Assembly: GCF_910596095.1 (NCBI RefSeq)
Contig: NC_056553.1
Location: 120,001 to 184,000, forward strand
Origin: Thunnus maccoyii
Lineage: Eukaryota; Chordata; Actinopteri; Scombriformes; Scombridae
Reading direction: 5' to 3'
Length of the DNA: 64,000 nt
The notes under the pieces are model-generated. The model did no database searches and was not told the origin of the DNA. It saw nothing but the letters and a program-made list of their open reading frames with translations. The stretch's first letter is position 1, and each line of letters opens with the position of its first letter. Both the position numbers and the translations under genes were made by a program. This document shows positions 12,101-23,343 of the stretch, piece after piece.

Positions 12101-12654
12101 ATTTCACCTGTCTCTATTTGTCTCTACCCGTCTCACCTGTCTCTACTTGTCTCACCTGTCTCTACCCGTCTCACCTGTCTCTACTTGTCTCACCTGTCTC
12201 TACCTGTCTCTACTCATTTCACCTGTCTCAGTTGTCTCTACCCGTCTCACCTGTCTCTACCCGTCTCACCTGTCTCTACCTGTCTCACCTCCACAGTGCA
12301 GGTGAATAGCGAGCCGTCCAGCAGGGTCACTTTAGTCTGCATGGTCCTAAAGCTCAGCGGGTTTCTGGCCGGAGAGCGAGCGATCCGACTGCTTGACGAC
12401 AGGTGACTGGTCGAGTCCTCGCCCAGTGAGCTTTGAGCTTGGTTCTGGGACGGACCGCCTTCCCCTCCCTGAGGATGCAGGAAGTGATGTCACATTTCAC
12501 TGCAGCAATAACTAATAATCTGCTTATTGATCATTCATTTCTTGATGTTTTTACCAGTTTAGGTGTGGAATGGGCAGCAGCTTCAGGGAAAGATTCTGCC
12601 TCTTTGGGCTGGGCCTCTTGCGGCTCACCTGGTTCTGTTGTCATGGTGATTCAC
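127..12654 (-). CDS. epb41l3: epb41l3-like protein 4.1 family gene, 5' part (four coding exons, continues past left edge)
   Basis: Membrane-cytoskeleton adaptor of the protein 4.1 family; the FERM domain binds membrane proteins and the protein acts at the cell cortex. Coding exons on the minus strand are 12654-12555 (ATG at 12644), 12468-12289, 348-244 and 162-127. All junctions are phase 0 with GT-AG ends, giving 137 residues. The start MTTEPGEP and the motif EAAAHSTP resemble the EPB41L3 N-terminus. The FERM domain opens at residue 73 with [18 protein letters not shown], followed by [16 protein letters not shown] and [12 protein letters not shown], the 4.1 FERM F1 lobe. The headpiece before FERM is short and Ser/Arg-rich. 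The neighbour zbtb14 fits human 18p11 synteny. Alternatives are another 4.1 paralogue (epb41l1, epb41l2) or an a/b ohnolog. Later FERM, SAB and CTD exons lie outside the window. Confidence 0.88.
180..243. repeat. GACA/GGCA microsatellite at an epb41l3 splice donor
   Basis: (GACA)n/(GGCA)n tract. On the gene strand it reads GTGTCTGTCTGTCTG directly from the donor of the 244-348 exon, so the intron's 5' end is itself the microsatellite. Confidence 0.9.
244..348 (-). CDS. epb41l3: epb41l3 exon: FERM, KRARG to DADNNK
   Basis: 105-nt exon encoding 35 residues with [16 protein letters not shown], diagnostic of the 4.1 FERM F1 lobe. The acceptor is catgtag before position 348 and the donor is GTGTCTG after 244. 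Phase 0 on both sides; it follows TVE of the exon at 12289 and precedes NWLDPGK. Confidence 0.9.
462..757. repeat. Minisatellite GGGTANG, about 20-22 nt period, in an epb41l3 intron
   Basis: Diverged tandem copies of the type ggagggtacgtcagggtaa. It lies in the intron between the 12289 and 348 exons. Confidence 0.85.
884..2401. mobile_element. Non-autonomous hAT-type element, 1518 bp, with 8-bp target duplication
   Basis: The left end TAGAACTGGGCGATATG and right end CATATCACACAGCCCTA are imperfect inverted repeats. They are flanked by the identical 8-mer ATTTGATA at 876-883 and 2402-2409. An 8-bp target duplication and TAG...CTA ends are typical of hAT. No transposase is visible. It is inserted in the L1 3' region. 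Confidence 0.85.
3690..3895 (+). mobile_element. LINE 3' tail fragment (L2/Rex type)
   Basis: Contains ggtttcttcctgttaaagg, gggtctctgtaaa and gatttggcgcgatataaat, then an ATTTGACTTG tail. This is the common teleost 3' tail of L2/Rex-like LINEs. It sits inside the L1 remnant in the opposite orientation. Confidence 0.65.
3918..4550 (-). pseudogene. L1 ORF2 reverse transcriptase fragment
   Basis: 210-residue open stretch with the YVDD active-site box (YVDDMILF) and the following thumb region. It lacks the endonuclease and upstream fingers. The frame is lost on both sides. Retroelement coding remnant, no cellular function inferred. Confidence 0.75.
4889..5086 (+). pseudogene. SGNH-esterase C-terminus of LINE ORF1
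   Basis: The fragment shows [19 protein letters not shown]. The DGxH pair is the Asp-His part of an SGNH/GDSL hydrolase catalytic triad. Esterase ORF1 proteins are known in CR1/L2-clade LINEs. The N-terminal Ser block is missing, so it is inactive as it stands. Confidence 0.65.
5340..6290 (+). pseudogene. LINE ORF2 AP-endonuclease domain, frameshifted
   Basis: Begins with [19 protein letters not shown]. It continues through a frameshift near 5783 into the Asp-rich DF-I-HVDND block and [19 protein letters not shown], then [11 protein letters not shown], the C-terminal endonuclease His motif. Several in-frame stops. Confidence 0.8.
6520..7260 (+). pseudogene. LINE ORF2 reverse transcriptase N-half
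   Basis: Pieces at 6520-6735, 6761-7039 and 7036-7260 carry [31 protein letters not shown] and [16 protein letters not shown] (the first catalytic Asp block), then [11 protein letters not shown]. It is cut off after VNDESGEE, so the YADD half is absent. Confidence 0.85.
7261..7640 (+). mobile_element. Possible hAT/BED-finger transposase fragment
   Basis: In frame with the end of the LINE RT, the peptide [18 protein letters not shown], then [17 protein letters not shown], resembles the second half of BED-type fingers in hAT-derived (GTF2IRD2-like) transposases. Short and degenerate, so tentative. Confidence 0.35.
7641..8029. other. AT-rich intronic spacer
   Basis: No coding feature or clear repeat boundary recognised; it lies in the epb41l3 intron. 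Confidence 0.5.
8030..8165. repeat. Dispersed repeat, shared with 23268-23415
   Basis: Both places share aagtacattttgtttt, then attagcattatcac/aaagtt, the cacagtgttaccaagc-like block and gctagcgttagggtcagc. They are diverged copies of one family related to the MITE at 23344. Confidence 0.65.
8412..12288. repeat. 3.9 kb minisatellite (CACCTGTCT / CTACCTGTCT / CTACTCATCT) filling the start of an epb41l3 intron
   Basis: About 10-nt units in mixed order. On the gene (minus) strand it reads GTGAGACAG, GTAGAGACAG and so on, starting exactly at the splice donor of the exon ending at 12289. Degenerate copies (cccgtctc, catttcac) concentrate in the exon-proximal last 450 bp. The central part is very homogeneous. 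Open reading frames of over 1100 codons across it are artefacts of a stop-free unit. Confidence 0.97.
12289..12468 (-). CDS. epb41l3: epb41l3 exon: headpiece and FERM entry
   Basis: 180 nt, 60 codons, phase 0 on both sides. The acceptor is gcatcctcag before 12468 and the donor is GAG/GTGAGACAG after 12289. It encodes a Ser-rich headpiece ([19 protein letters not shown]), then [18 protein letters not shown]. The family exon ends at the same VE position. Confidence 0.92.
12555..12654 (-). CDS. epb41l3: epb41l3 start-codon exon
   Basis: The acceptor cttgcag precedes 12654. Ten UTR bases (GTGAATCACC) lead to ATG at 12644-12642. Thirty codons follow, [19 protein letters not shown] then [11 protein letters not shown], up to donor CTG/GTAAAAAC. 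The MTTE start and AAAHSTP block match the EPB41L3 N-terminus. The spliced leader implies at least one upstream untranslated exon. Confidence 0.88.
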
Positions 12655-13129
12655 CTGCAAGACAGTGATGACATGGTTACAATGGAGCTGCTGATTGGCT
12701 CCTGAGGTGAGAGAGCACACAGAGCTGGAAGCTGATTGGCTATCTAGGAAACATGCAAATGAACTGAAGGAATGACAGAAGAATGAAGGCGGAGACACAA
12801 ACTGAAACAAAAACAACAGTGAACTCAAACTTCAGACTCGATCAGCTTCTCTGTCACACGCCGTCAATCTGCAGCCAGTCTGTCACTACACTATATAGCA
12901 TTATTTATATAAGCATTAGCGGTGCCACAGATGGAGATCTACTGAATAAACGAGTGGCCTCATCGTGATGACAGCGGTTCACCTGTGAAGGTGAAGCAGC
13001 TGTTTCTGTGTCTTCTCTCCCTGTCGGCGCTCTGGAGTCACTTTCATTCCCTGAATCGACTGATGTCAGTCTTTAAGGTGCGTTCAGTGTGTTATACTTG
13101 ATTTTCATTGACTTTGACTGCAGCCAGCA

Positions 13130-13212
13130 GAGAGAAGAAGAAGAGGAAGAAGAGGAAGAAGAGGAAGAAGAGGAAGAAGAGGAAGAAGAAGAGGAAGAAG
13201 AGGAAGAAGAAG
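13130..13212. repeat. (GAAGAGGAA)n purine tract
   Basis: Imperfect AGGAAGAAG repeats, intron 1 region of epb41l3. Confidence 0.9.
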
Positions 13213-14119
<907 letters not shown>

Positions 14120-14211
14120 AGCCAATCGGAATCGCGCGCCCTCTGATCATTGATCATAAACTGATCAGTTTTATCTGTCATCAATAACCTCAAACCATGA
14201 GCATCTCTTAC

Positions 14212-14250
14212 CTGTCCTCGTGCAGGACGGTCGGCCTCTTCCTCCCGGTA
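14212..14250 (-). other. Candidate 5'UTR exon of epb41l3
   Basis: On the minus strand GCACGAGGACAG is followed by a consensus donor GTAAGAG (14211-14205). It sits about 1.6 kb upstream of the spliced start-codon exon and downstream of a TATA-like box. The exon start is inferred only. Confidence 0.5.
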
Positions 14251-14269
14251 ACGGACGGAAGACTTTTTT

Positions 14270-14450
14270 CTTTTTAAATACGTCACTCTCTCTACGCGTC
14301 ACAGCACGGCGCGGTGACGTCACGACGCACGGCGCGGAGGCAGCTGTTGTCAGCTGTCGGCTGCTCTTCATCACACTAACGTGTCTCCTCGCTTCCTTCA
14401 CGGTGAGGACGGAGGAGTTTAATCCACCAATCAGGAGAAAACTACTGATG
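14270..14450. promoter_or_regulatory. Candidate promoter (CRE, TATA-like, CpG-rich)
   Basis: A perfect CRE TGACGTCA lies at 14315-14322 in a CpG-rich block. TATTTAAA on the minus strand lies at 14280-14273, about 30 bases before the candidate exon. A plus-strand donor-like CTTCACG/GTGAGG near 14400 leaves open a bidirectional promoter. Confidence 0.5.
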
Positions 14451-14459
14451 ACGTAGATA

Positions 14460-14490
<31 letters not shown>

Positions 14491-15900
14491 TGTAGAAATT
14501 ACTAAGTAACAGTTTAAACTGTAAAGTTTTAACTTAAAACTATGTATAATAAATTAAAAAGTTTAACGTAAGTTACGTAATAATTTGATAGCTAGAAGGA
14601 AAACAGCTGATGACTGATCCAATATTTATCATTTGATTATCGATCTGCAGCAGCACAATTTAAATCTGTTACTGAACGAACAGAAATGACTTAAAGCAAC
14701 AATAAAAGCAGCTGCAGAATATGTTTAAATAAAATATTTAGTTTGTGACAGACGCAGCTGTGTGACGTCATATCTTCCTGAAGAAGACGTACTGAAACAG
14801 AAGAAGAAGATAAGAAGCTTTTTCGCTCATGAGGAAAATAATAAAGTTACAAGAGTGTTTTTTATGATTGATTGATTCTTTTATTTTATGAATAAATATG
14901 ATCAGCTGCTGTTGGTGCCCTTATTCCTGTTCCTGGTAGTTTTCCTGATCTGCTGTATTACAACAACAACCTGTCAGATCAGCTGACCAATCAATAACCA
15001 ATAACCATTCAATAAACACATTTGATCAAAGGGGTGGATACACCTGTGGTTCCTCTGTCCTCGTCTCCTCCAGGAGCATTAAAGGGATTGGAAGATCCTT
15101 CATGATGGCGGTCAGGGAGGAGAGAAGGTCTCCTCTCCAGATCACATCATGAGTTATGTGTTTGTGTCCAGCTGCCTCTCAACGTATGACAGTGATGGAC
15201 AGATGGATCATCCAAGCACCTGCCACGGATTTTTAGAAAGTGCCGCCCTTTTCCAGTTTCCATGGACGACTTCCCAGATGTTTCTGTGTAACAAACCACC
15301 TGCCGCATCAAGTTAGAGAGGACGTGAGGAAGCGTAAGTTAGCGTAATGAAAAACAGCTGATTAAAGATGAAGTCTATTAACTGCATCCACGTTTCCCTC
15401 ACGAGCATCTCAACGTTTTAGAGCGGAAACGCAGAATCCATTGAAGCGACATCTGTTTCTGATGACGGCGACAGCTGATCGGCCGTCGGTCACTTTAACA
15501 ACTGATTGGCCATCGATCACTTTAAAAGCTGTAGAGACTTGAGATGGACTTTGTGTCTGCACACATGTGCACTGTGACACTAATGAAGCCTCACAGTTAT
15601 CACTGCAGCAGCTGTTTCCTGTTTAACAAAAACCTGCATTCTCTATTTATGCTGTGATGGGTCACCAGCTGGCCATAAGTTTCAAGACTCAAAGACACAA
15701 AGGGAGAAACTGTCCCCAGTCCTTGGTGGTTCCACTCATGGACCCAGATTAACAAAACTAGAGATCTCCTTCCTCTTTCACTTTCCCCTCACAGTTGCTG
15801 CTGCTCAGCTCTCTGGTTTCTCCTGCTCACAGCAGACACACACACAACCGCAGAGGACGCGAGAGCCTGCATAAGACTCAGTGAACTATTGTTGTGATGG
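14451..15900. other. Intergenic/upstream spacer, no gene seen
   Basis: AT-rich, with a (TA)n tract at 14459-14485. No exon, RNA gene or clear transposon end recognised. Confidence 0.5.
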
Positions 15901-15904
15901 TAAG

Positions 15905-16142
15905 GTTATTGGAACGCCACACTGCTAAGTTAATGTTAGCATAGGTTATTGCATAGCCACACCGCTAAGTTAATGTTAGCATAGGTTATTGCATAGCCAC
16001 ACCGCTAAGTTAATGTTAGCATAGGTTATTGCATAGCCACACCGCTAAGTTAATGTTAGCATAGGTTATTGCATAGCCACACCGCTAAGTTAATGTTAGC
16101 ATAGGTTAATGCATAGCCACACTGCTAAGCTAATGTTAGCAT
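15905..16142. repeat. 40-nt minisatellite, about six copies
   Basis: Unit contains gcatagccacaccgctaag and ttaatgttagcatagg, period 40. The outer copies are diverged, the inner ones near identical. Confidence 0.95.
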
Positions 16143-16433
16143 GCTTAACACATGTTACATCCAGTAACTCGGCCTTGCATGTAACTAACCTCTTCCTAAC
16201 CAGCACCTTTAGCCTTCACCAGTTGGTCTTAAACAGAGAAACACAGTTAAGAGATTTAAAACCCAACTTTGCTTCAGGTGGTTCAAGACACCACATGGTC
16301 TGATGGTCTAGCTTTTAGTCTCTGTGGTTCTCTTTGTCGGCCATATTGTTTGCATGCTGTGTGTGCTCCATCTTGCTATTGATAATCATTAATTATTTCT
16401 GATAGCCAAACTTGTAGGCAAGGCCCAACAACT

Positions 16434-17478
16434 GTGTCCTGCTCAGTATTTATACTGCATACTGTGTACTGCAGTATTTATACTGTTTACTGTGTACTGC
16501 AGTATTTATACTGTGTACTCTGTCCTGCTCAGTATTTACACTGTGTACTGTGTACTGCAGTATTCATACTGTTTACTGTGTACTGCAGTATTTATACTGT
16601 GTACTGTGTACTGCTCAGTATTTATACTGCATACTGTGTACTGCAGTATTTATACTGTTTACTGTGTACTGCAGTATTTATACTGTGTACTGTGTCCTGC
16701 TCAGTATTTACACCATGTACTGTGTACTGCAGTATTTATACTGTGTACTGTGTACTGCTCAGTATTTACACTGTGTACTGTGTACTGCAGTATTCATACT
16801 GTTTACTGTGTACTGCAGTATTTATACTGTGTACTGTGTCCTGCTCAGTATTTACACCATGTACTGTGTACTGCAGTATTTATACTGTGTACTGTGTACT
16901 GCTCAGTATTTACACTGTGTACTGTGTACTGCAGTATTTACACTGTGTACTGTGTACTGCAGTATTTATACTGTGTACTATGTCCTGCTCAGTATTTATA
17001 CTGTGTACTGTGTACTGCAGTATTTATACTGTGTACTATGTCCTGCTCAGTATTTATACTGCATACTATGTCCTGCTCAGTATTTATACTGTGTACTGTG
17101 TACTGCTCAGTATTTACACTGTGTACTGTGTACTGCAGTATTTACACTGTGTACTGTGTACTGCAGTATTTATACTGTGTACTATGTCCTGCTCAGTATT
17201 TATACTGTGTACTGTGTACTGCAGTATTTATACTGTGTACTGTGTACTGCAGTATTTACACTGTGTACTGTGTACTGCAGTATTTATACTGTGTACTATG
17301 TCCTGCTCAGTATTTATACTGTGTACTGTGTACTGCAGTATTTATACTGTGTACTATGTCCTGCTCAGTATTTATACTGTGTACTATGTCCTGCTCAGTA
17401 TTTACACTGTGTACTGTGTACTGCAGTATTCATACTGTGTACTGTATACTGCAGTATTTATACTGCGTACTGTGTACA
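16434..17478. repeat. 1.05 kb minisatellite (TACTGCAGTATTTATACTGTG family)
   Basis: Roughly 28-30-nt units alternating TGTACTGCAGTATTTATACTG and TGTCCTGCTCAGTATTTATAC. PstI-like CTGCAG and CTCAG variants alternate, giving a higher-order order. Stop-free in three frames, so the long ORFs are spurious. Confidence 0.96.
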
Positions 17479-18104
17479 GGAACCATTTCAACTGGCAGAG
17501 TTTCTTAATATAATTTATTGATTATTTGCATTTGTATTTATTGATACTCTGATAGTGAACTCATATATGATCAGAGAGTCTGTAAAACATGGAAATCATT
17601 TATTGGGTTAAATGTTTCAGTGAAAACTGAAATATTGTAACTCGTATCAAACCCGACACTCATGTGACTGAATAAATGATGATAAATGATGTAAAATATA
17701 AATGTTTCTTGCTGACAGACTCTCTCTGACTTTAATATGATCCATAATAACAGTTAAACAGTTATTTTATCTGTTATGATTCTTTTGTTGATCAGACTAA
17801 TAAACAGATATTTAACTAGAAGATGAATCAGAAAACAGATCAAATATCAAACTCAGGAGTGATTCACTAGAGTTGAATCTGTAATTTATCTCCTCAGTGA
17901 TGTTGTGATGTATCAGATCAGTCTGATCAGCTGCAGCATCCAATCAATAACTGATATCCAATAAGGGGGCCAGTAAAAGACTTTGGTTAAGGCTGCTCTT
18001 GTGTGTCCTCGCTGAGAGCAGAAATAAAAGCTTTGAGATGACCCTGAAATTGGTTCAAGTGAAGATGGAGGCAAGAAGGTCCGTCTGACATGAGGAAGGG
18101 GGGG

Positions 18105-18145
<41 letters not shown>

Positions 18146-18353
18146 CTCACCAGTGCATTGGATGGAGACAGGAGGTGATTCATCCCAAAAGAAGAAGAAG
18201 AAGAAGAAGAAGAAGGCATTGTGTTAAAATAATAACATGAATATTTGAGTGTTTGTGTTTATATATTTCATCATCAGTTCTGTAGCCACACCTACCGGTG
18301 ATGTCACTGTGACATCAGTGCAGCCAGGTGAGAAGTTTCATGTTTAACTTTAT
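17479..18353. other. Spacer with (TG)n and (GAA)n
   Basis: (TG)n at 18103-18142 and (GAA)n at 18189-18214. Otherwise AT-rich without a recognisable gene. Confidence 0.6.
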
Positions 18354-18605
18354 TTAAAGGTCCAGTGTGTAGAGTTTAGTAGCATCCAGCTGAACAGACT
18401 TGGCAGAAATGGAATATAATATTTATAAGTATGTTTTATTTAGTGTCTAACCACCTGAAAATAAGAATCGTTGTGTTTTCGTTTCCTTAGAATGAGCCCT
18501 TATATCTACAGAGGGGGCGGGTCCTCTTCCACGGAGCCGCCATGTTACAACGCCATGTTCCTACAGCAGCGCAGAATGGAAAAATTCTGCACACTGGACC
18601 TTTAA
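18354..18605. mobile_element. MITE with TTAAAGGTCCAGTGTG inverted ends
   Basis: The left end TTAAAGGTCCAGTGTGTAG and right end CTGCACACTGGACCTTTAA are inverted repeats. The 252-bp interior carries gggggcgggtcctcttcc and cgccatgttac, a widespread teleost MITE that I recognise. Confidence 0.85.
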
Positions 18606-18719
18606 TAAGTGATCATTGAAACAAACATATTTTATCTAAATTAAACTAAATTAAATCATTTAGTTTCAGCAAACAAAACTGTTCTGTGCTGAAAGTATTT
18701 ATTTAAAATGAAGTGTTGG

Positions 18720-18780
18720 GTGATGCAGATCCTTCAGATCCTGCAGATCCTTCAGATCCTGCAGATCCTGCAGATCCACA
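18720..18780. repeat. Short (AGATCCTTC/AGATCCTGC)n array
   Basis: Six tandem copies of a 9-nt unit cagatcctt / cagatcctg. Confidence 0.85.
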
Positions 18781-18925
18781 ACCTCAGCAGCAAAACTCAC
18801 GTCAGCAGAATCATTTTCACAGTCATTAAGTTCAAATAAGATTCAGGACTGACAACCGTTTGACTTCTCTGCCATCAGACTTTCACCTCAGCATGTGGAC
18901 GCATCGCCAGGAGGCGTCACCGATC

Positions 18926-21661
18926 ACAGGACTGGTCAGGACGGATCAGAACGGATCAGGAAGGGTCGAGATGGATCAGGACAGGTCAGGACTTGTCAGG
19001 ATGGACCAGGACAGATCAGGAAGGGATGGATCAGGACTTGTCGGGTCGGATCAGGACGGGTCAGGACTTGTCGGGTCGAGTCAGGACTGGTCATGACTTT
19101 TCAGGATGGATCAGGACAGATCAGGACTGGTCAGGACTTTTCAGGACTGGTCAGGATGGATCAGAACGGATCAGGAGGGGTCGGGATGGATCAGGACGGG
19201 TCAGGACTTTTCAGGACTGGTCAGGACAGGTCAGGACTGGTCAGGACGGATCAGGACTGGTCAGGACTGGTCAGGATGGATCAGGACTTTTCAGGACGGG
19301 TCTGGACGGCTCAGGACTGGTCAGGACGGGTCAGGACTGGTCGGGATGGGTCAGGACTTTTCAGGACTGGTCAGGACTGGTCAGGACTGGTCAGGACAGG
19401 TCAGGACTGGTCAGGATAGATCAGGACTGGTCAGGACTTTTCAGGATGGATCAGGACGGATCAGGACTGGTCAGGACTGGTCAGGATGGATCAGGACTTT
19501 TCAGGACGGGTCTGGACGGCTCAGGACTGGTCAGGACGGGTCAGGACTGGTCGGGACGGGTCAGGACTTGTCGGGACGGGTCAGGACAGATCAGGACTGG
19601 TCAGGATGGATCAGGACAGGGCGGGATGGGTCAGGACTTGTCAGGACGGGTCAGGACAGATCAGGACTGGTCAGGATGGATCAGGACAGGGCGGGATGGG
19701 TCAGGACTTGTCGAGACGGATCAGGACAGATCAGGAGGGGTCGGGACGGGTCGGGACGGATCGGGACGGATCGGGACGGATCAGGACAGATCAGAACGGA
19801 TCAGGAGGGGTCGGGACGGATCAGGACTTTTCAGGACTGGTCAGGACAGGTCAGGACTGGTCGGGACAGGTCAGGACTTTTCAGGACTGGTCAGGACAGG
19901 TCAGGACTGGTCAGGACGGATCAGAACGGATCAGGAGGGGTCAGGATGGATCAGGACGGGTCAGGACTTTTCAGGACAGGTCAGGACTGGTCAGGACTGG
20001 TCAGGACAGATCAGAGCAGATCAGGAGGGGTTGGGATGGATCAGGACTTTTCAGGACTGGCCAGGACTTTTCAGGACTGGTCAGGACAGGTCAGGACTGG
20101 TCAGGACGGATCAGGACTGGTCAGGACTGGTCAGGATGGATCAGGACTTTTCAGGACGGGTCTGGACGGCTCAGGACTGGTCAGGACGGATCAGGACTGG
20201 TCAGGATGGATCAGGACAGGGCGGGATGGGTCAGGACTTGTCGAGACGGATCAGGACAGATCAGGAGGGGTCGGGACGGATCGGGACGGATCAGGACAGA
20301 TCAGAACGGATCAGGAGGGGTCGGGACGGATCGGGACAGATCAGGACAGATCAGAACAGATCAGGAGGGGTTGGGATGGATCAGGACTTTTCAGGACTGG
20401 TCAGGACGGGTCAGGACTGGTCGGGACAGGTCAGGACTTTTCAGGACTGGTCAGGACAGGTCAGGACTGGTCAGGACGGATCAGAACGGATCAGGAGGGG
20501 TCAGGATGGATCAGGACGGGTCAGGACTTTTCAGGACAGGTCAGGACTGGTCAGGACTGGTCAGGACAGATCAGAGCAGATCAGGAGGGGTTGGGATGGA
20601 TCAGGACGGGTCAGGACTTGTCAGGATGGACCAGGACAGATCAGGAGGGGTCGGGACAGATCAGGACTTGTCGGGTCGGATCAGGACGGGTCAGGACTTA
20701 TCGGATTGAGTCAGGACTGGTCAGGATGGATCAGGATGGATCAGGACATGTCAGGATGGGTCAGGACTGGTCAGGACGGGTCAGGACGGATCAGGACTGG
20801 TCAGGACTTTTCAGGATGGATCAGGACGGATCAGGACTGGTCAGGACTGGTCAGGACGGATCAGGACTTTTCAGGACGGCTCAGGACTGGTCAGGACAGG
20901 TCAGGACTGGTCGGGACGGGTCAGGAGTTGTTGGGACGGGTCAGGACTGGTCAGGACAGGTCAGGACGGATCAGGACTTTTCAGGACAGGTCAGGACGGC
21001 TCAGGACATATCAGGACTGGTCAGGATGGATCAGGACAGGGCAGGATGGGTCAGGACTTGTCGAGATGGATCAGGACTTTTCAGGACGGGTCAGGACGGC
21101 TCAGGACAGGTCAGGACGGGTCAGGACATATCAGGACTGGTCAGGATGGATCAGGACAGGGCGGGATGGGTCAGGACTTGTCGAGATGGATCAGGATGGA
21201 TCAGGATGGATGAGGACTGGTCAGGACGGGTCAGGACTTGTTGGGATGGGTCAGGACGGGTCAGGACTGGTCAGGACAGATCAGGACGGATCAGGACTGG
21301 TCGGGACAGATCAGGACTTGTCAGGATGGATCAGAACGGATCGGGACGGATCAGGACAGATCGGATCATGTCAAGACGTGTCAGGACGTGTCAGGACTGG
21401 TCAGGACTTTTCAGGATGGATCAGGACAGATAAGGACGGGTCAGGATGGGTCAGGACTGGTCAGGACAGGTCAGGATGGATCAGGATGGATCAGAACTGG
21501 TCAGGATGGCTCAGGACGACTCAGGACTGGTCAGGATGGATCAGGGTTGGTCAGGATGGATCAGGACGGGTCAGGACGGATCAGGAGGGGTCAGGACAGG
21601 TCAGGACGGGTCAGGACAGATCAGGAGGGGTCAGGACAGGTCAGGACGGGTCAGGACTGGT
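18926..21661. repeat. 2.7 kb minisatellite, 10-nt GGTCAGGACT/GGATCAGGAC
   Basis: Ten-nt units GGTCAGGACT, GGTCAGGACG, GGATCAGGAC, TTTTCAGGAC in mixed order, ending in a C-run at 21663-21671. Multi-unit blocks recur (for example the gggacggctc- and gcgggatggg-containing blocks). Open reading frames (SGLVRTGQDW-type) are artefacts. Confidence 0.97.
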
Positions 21662-21719
21662 CCCCCCCCCCCAACCCAGACAGTTTGTGAGTCTTCAGTC
21701 AGCAGGAGTGTGCACAAAA

Positions 21720-22460
21720 AATATATGAAATCCAATCCAATCAAATCAAATAAATAAAAAAAAGACACCAGATAAAATATACAAGGGGAACAGACATAAG
21801 AGACAAATTAAAGCATGAAATATCACATGCTACCTAAATGCCTGTTGGTGGTTTTTAGCTGCTTTTTAAGAGTCCACAGTGTCAAGAGACCTCCAGCTTA
21901 TTGGGAGGCTATTCCAAAGCTCAGCTGCTGCTGACTGGAGAATCTGATCTCCCCGAGTCCTAAAACATGCCTGAAGTACACTTAGAGTCGTGTAGAGCTC
22001 TATAAGTGAGCACCAAAACTTTAAAATGAATTCTAAGATGAACTGGAAGCCAGTGCAGTGAGGTTAAAATAGGAGTAATATGTGACCATCCGTTGGACCG
22101 TCTTAAGAGCCTCGCAGCAACATTTTGGGCAGTTTGTAGGTGGTTTATGGAAGATTTATAAACGCTTAAGTAAGTAAAAAGAGAACCACAGCAGCTCAAA
22201 CATGATTAGATAAAAGCATGTATTAACATCCCCATTTCATTTCTTGACACAGCAGACCTGAGTTTGGCTGTTTCTCAGGTGAAAGAAACATGATCAAATC
22301 AGCGTCTTAATGTGAGCATCAAACCTCATGAACTGGTCAAAAATCAGACCGAGAAGATGAGGATGAGGCATTGAGGTTCTGCCTGATCCATGAGAGAAGA
22401 TTATCAAGACCAAGCATCAAGACTTCAGGTTTATCTGCATTTAACTGCAGAAAATTATTT
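21720..22460 (-). mobile_element. CR1/L2-type LINE ORF2 C-terminal fragment
   Basis: The minus-strand peptide LQTAQNVAARLLRR, then THITPILTSLHWLPV-like residues and FKVLVLTYRALH, is the conserved C-terminal end of L2/CR1/Rex ORF2 (QNxAARLL...LHWLPV...TYKALH). The left flank is an A-rich 3'-type tail (reversed), so the element points leftwards. Confidence 0.75.
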
Positions 22461-23267
22461 GCCATTATTATTTACCAAATTATTATTGATGAATTATAAT
22501 TATTTGCCATCCATCACACATCAACTTTGATGTATTTTGCTTCCTTTAGTTCTGTCTAGTCTTTCACATCTATCAGATGTTAGTGTTACTCAGTAACATT
22601 TAGATTAATGTCTGAATCTTACATTAATGTCATTCAGGTGTCACTGAATGTAAAACATCAGTACTGATGTGTGTCAGATTCTGCAGCAGAAACCAGAAGT
22701 GTGTCTTTAAACTGAGACAGTGACGTGTGCATTTACCGAGCAGAAACCTCCAGGACTGACGCATGAAGTTAACATGAAGCAGGAGACTGCAGTTCCTTGA
22801 ACAGCCACTTGAGGCTCCAAAAGTGAGTCAGTCCCCAAAGACGCTCATGTTAAAATGCCAACTTTACAGCAGAAATAAACATGTTTACAGCCTGGTACAA
22901 CAAACACTTTTGGTCTCTGTAGCTAATTTCCACATTCATGACAACTGTACAGGGTGAATTTTTATATATCTCAGCCATTTAAATTTCAGTAAGGCTTAAA
23001 TTTCATTCAGTTATCCATAATTAAGGACGTGGCTGCTTTGAGTGACAGGTGGGTGCCGTCACAGGCAAGTTGCTACCATGGCAACAACATTGGTTAGGTA
23101 ACGTAACATTAGTGTAACCCCAGATTCACAGAGTTTAGTCGTAGCGTCCCTATTTCAGTGTGTTTTCAGTTCATGAAAGTTAATTGTAACATTTTGGTCC
23201 TAAAAAGTCTTGTTCAGTGTTTGGTTGTAATTAAAGATCCTCTACAGAGTCAATGTTCAGTTTTTCT
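22461..23267. other. Spacer, no feature supported
   Basis: AT-rich unique-looking sequence without exon or repeat boundary I can defend. Confidence 0.5.
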
Positions 23268-23343
23268 GATAAGTACATTTTGTTTCAATGGTTTTCAGCC
23301 TATTTTTCACAGTGAAAATTACTATTAGCATTATCACAGTTAA

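Noticed and set aside
8372..12406. Open reading frames of 1147-1206 codons with [14 protein letters not shown] repeats
   Set aside because: They run in all three plus-strand frames of a stop-free minisatellite, antisense to the epb41l3 intron that begins at its edge.
16434..17521. Cys/Tyr-rich frames (CTVYCSIYTVYCVL repeats)
   Set aside because: Three overlapping frames in the same array; no splice context, signal or conserved domain.
18860..21757. 911-codon frame of SGLVRTGQDW-type repeats
   Set aside because: By-product of the 10-nt GGTCAGGAC array; present in several frames.
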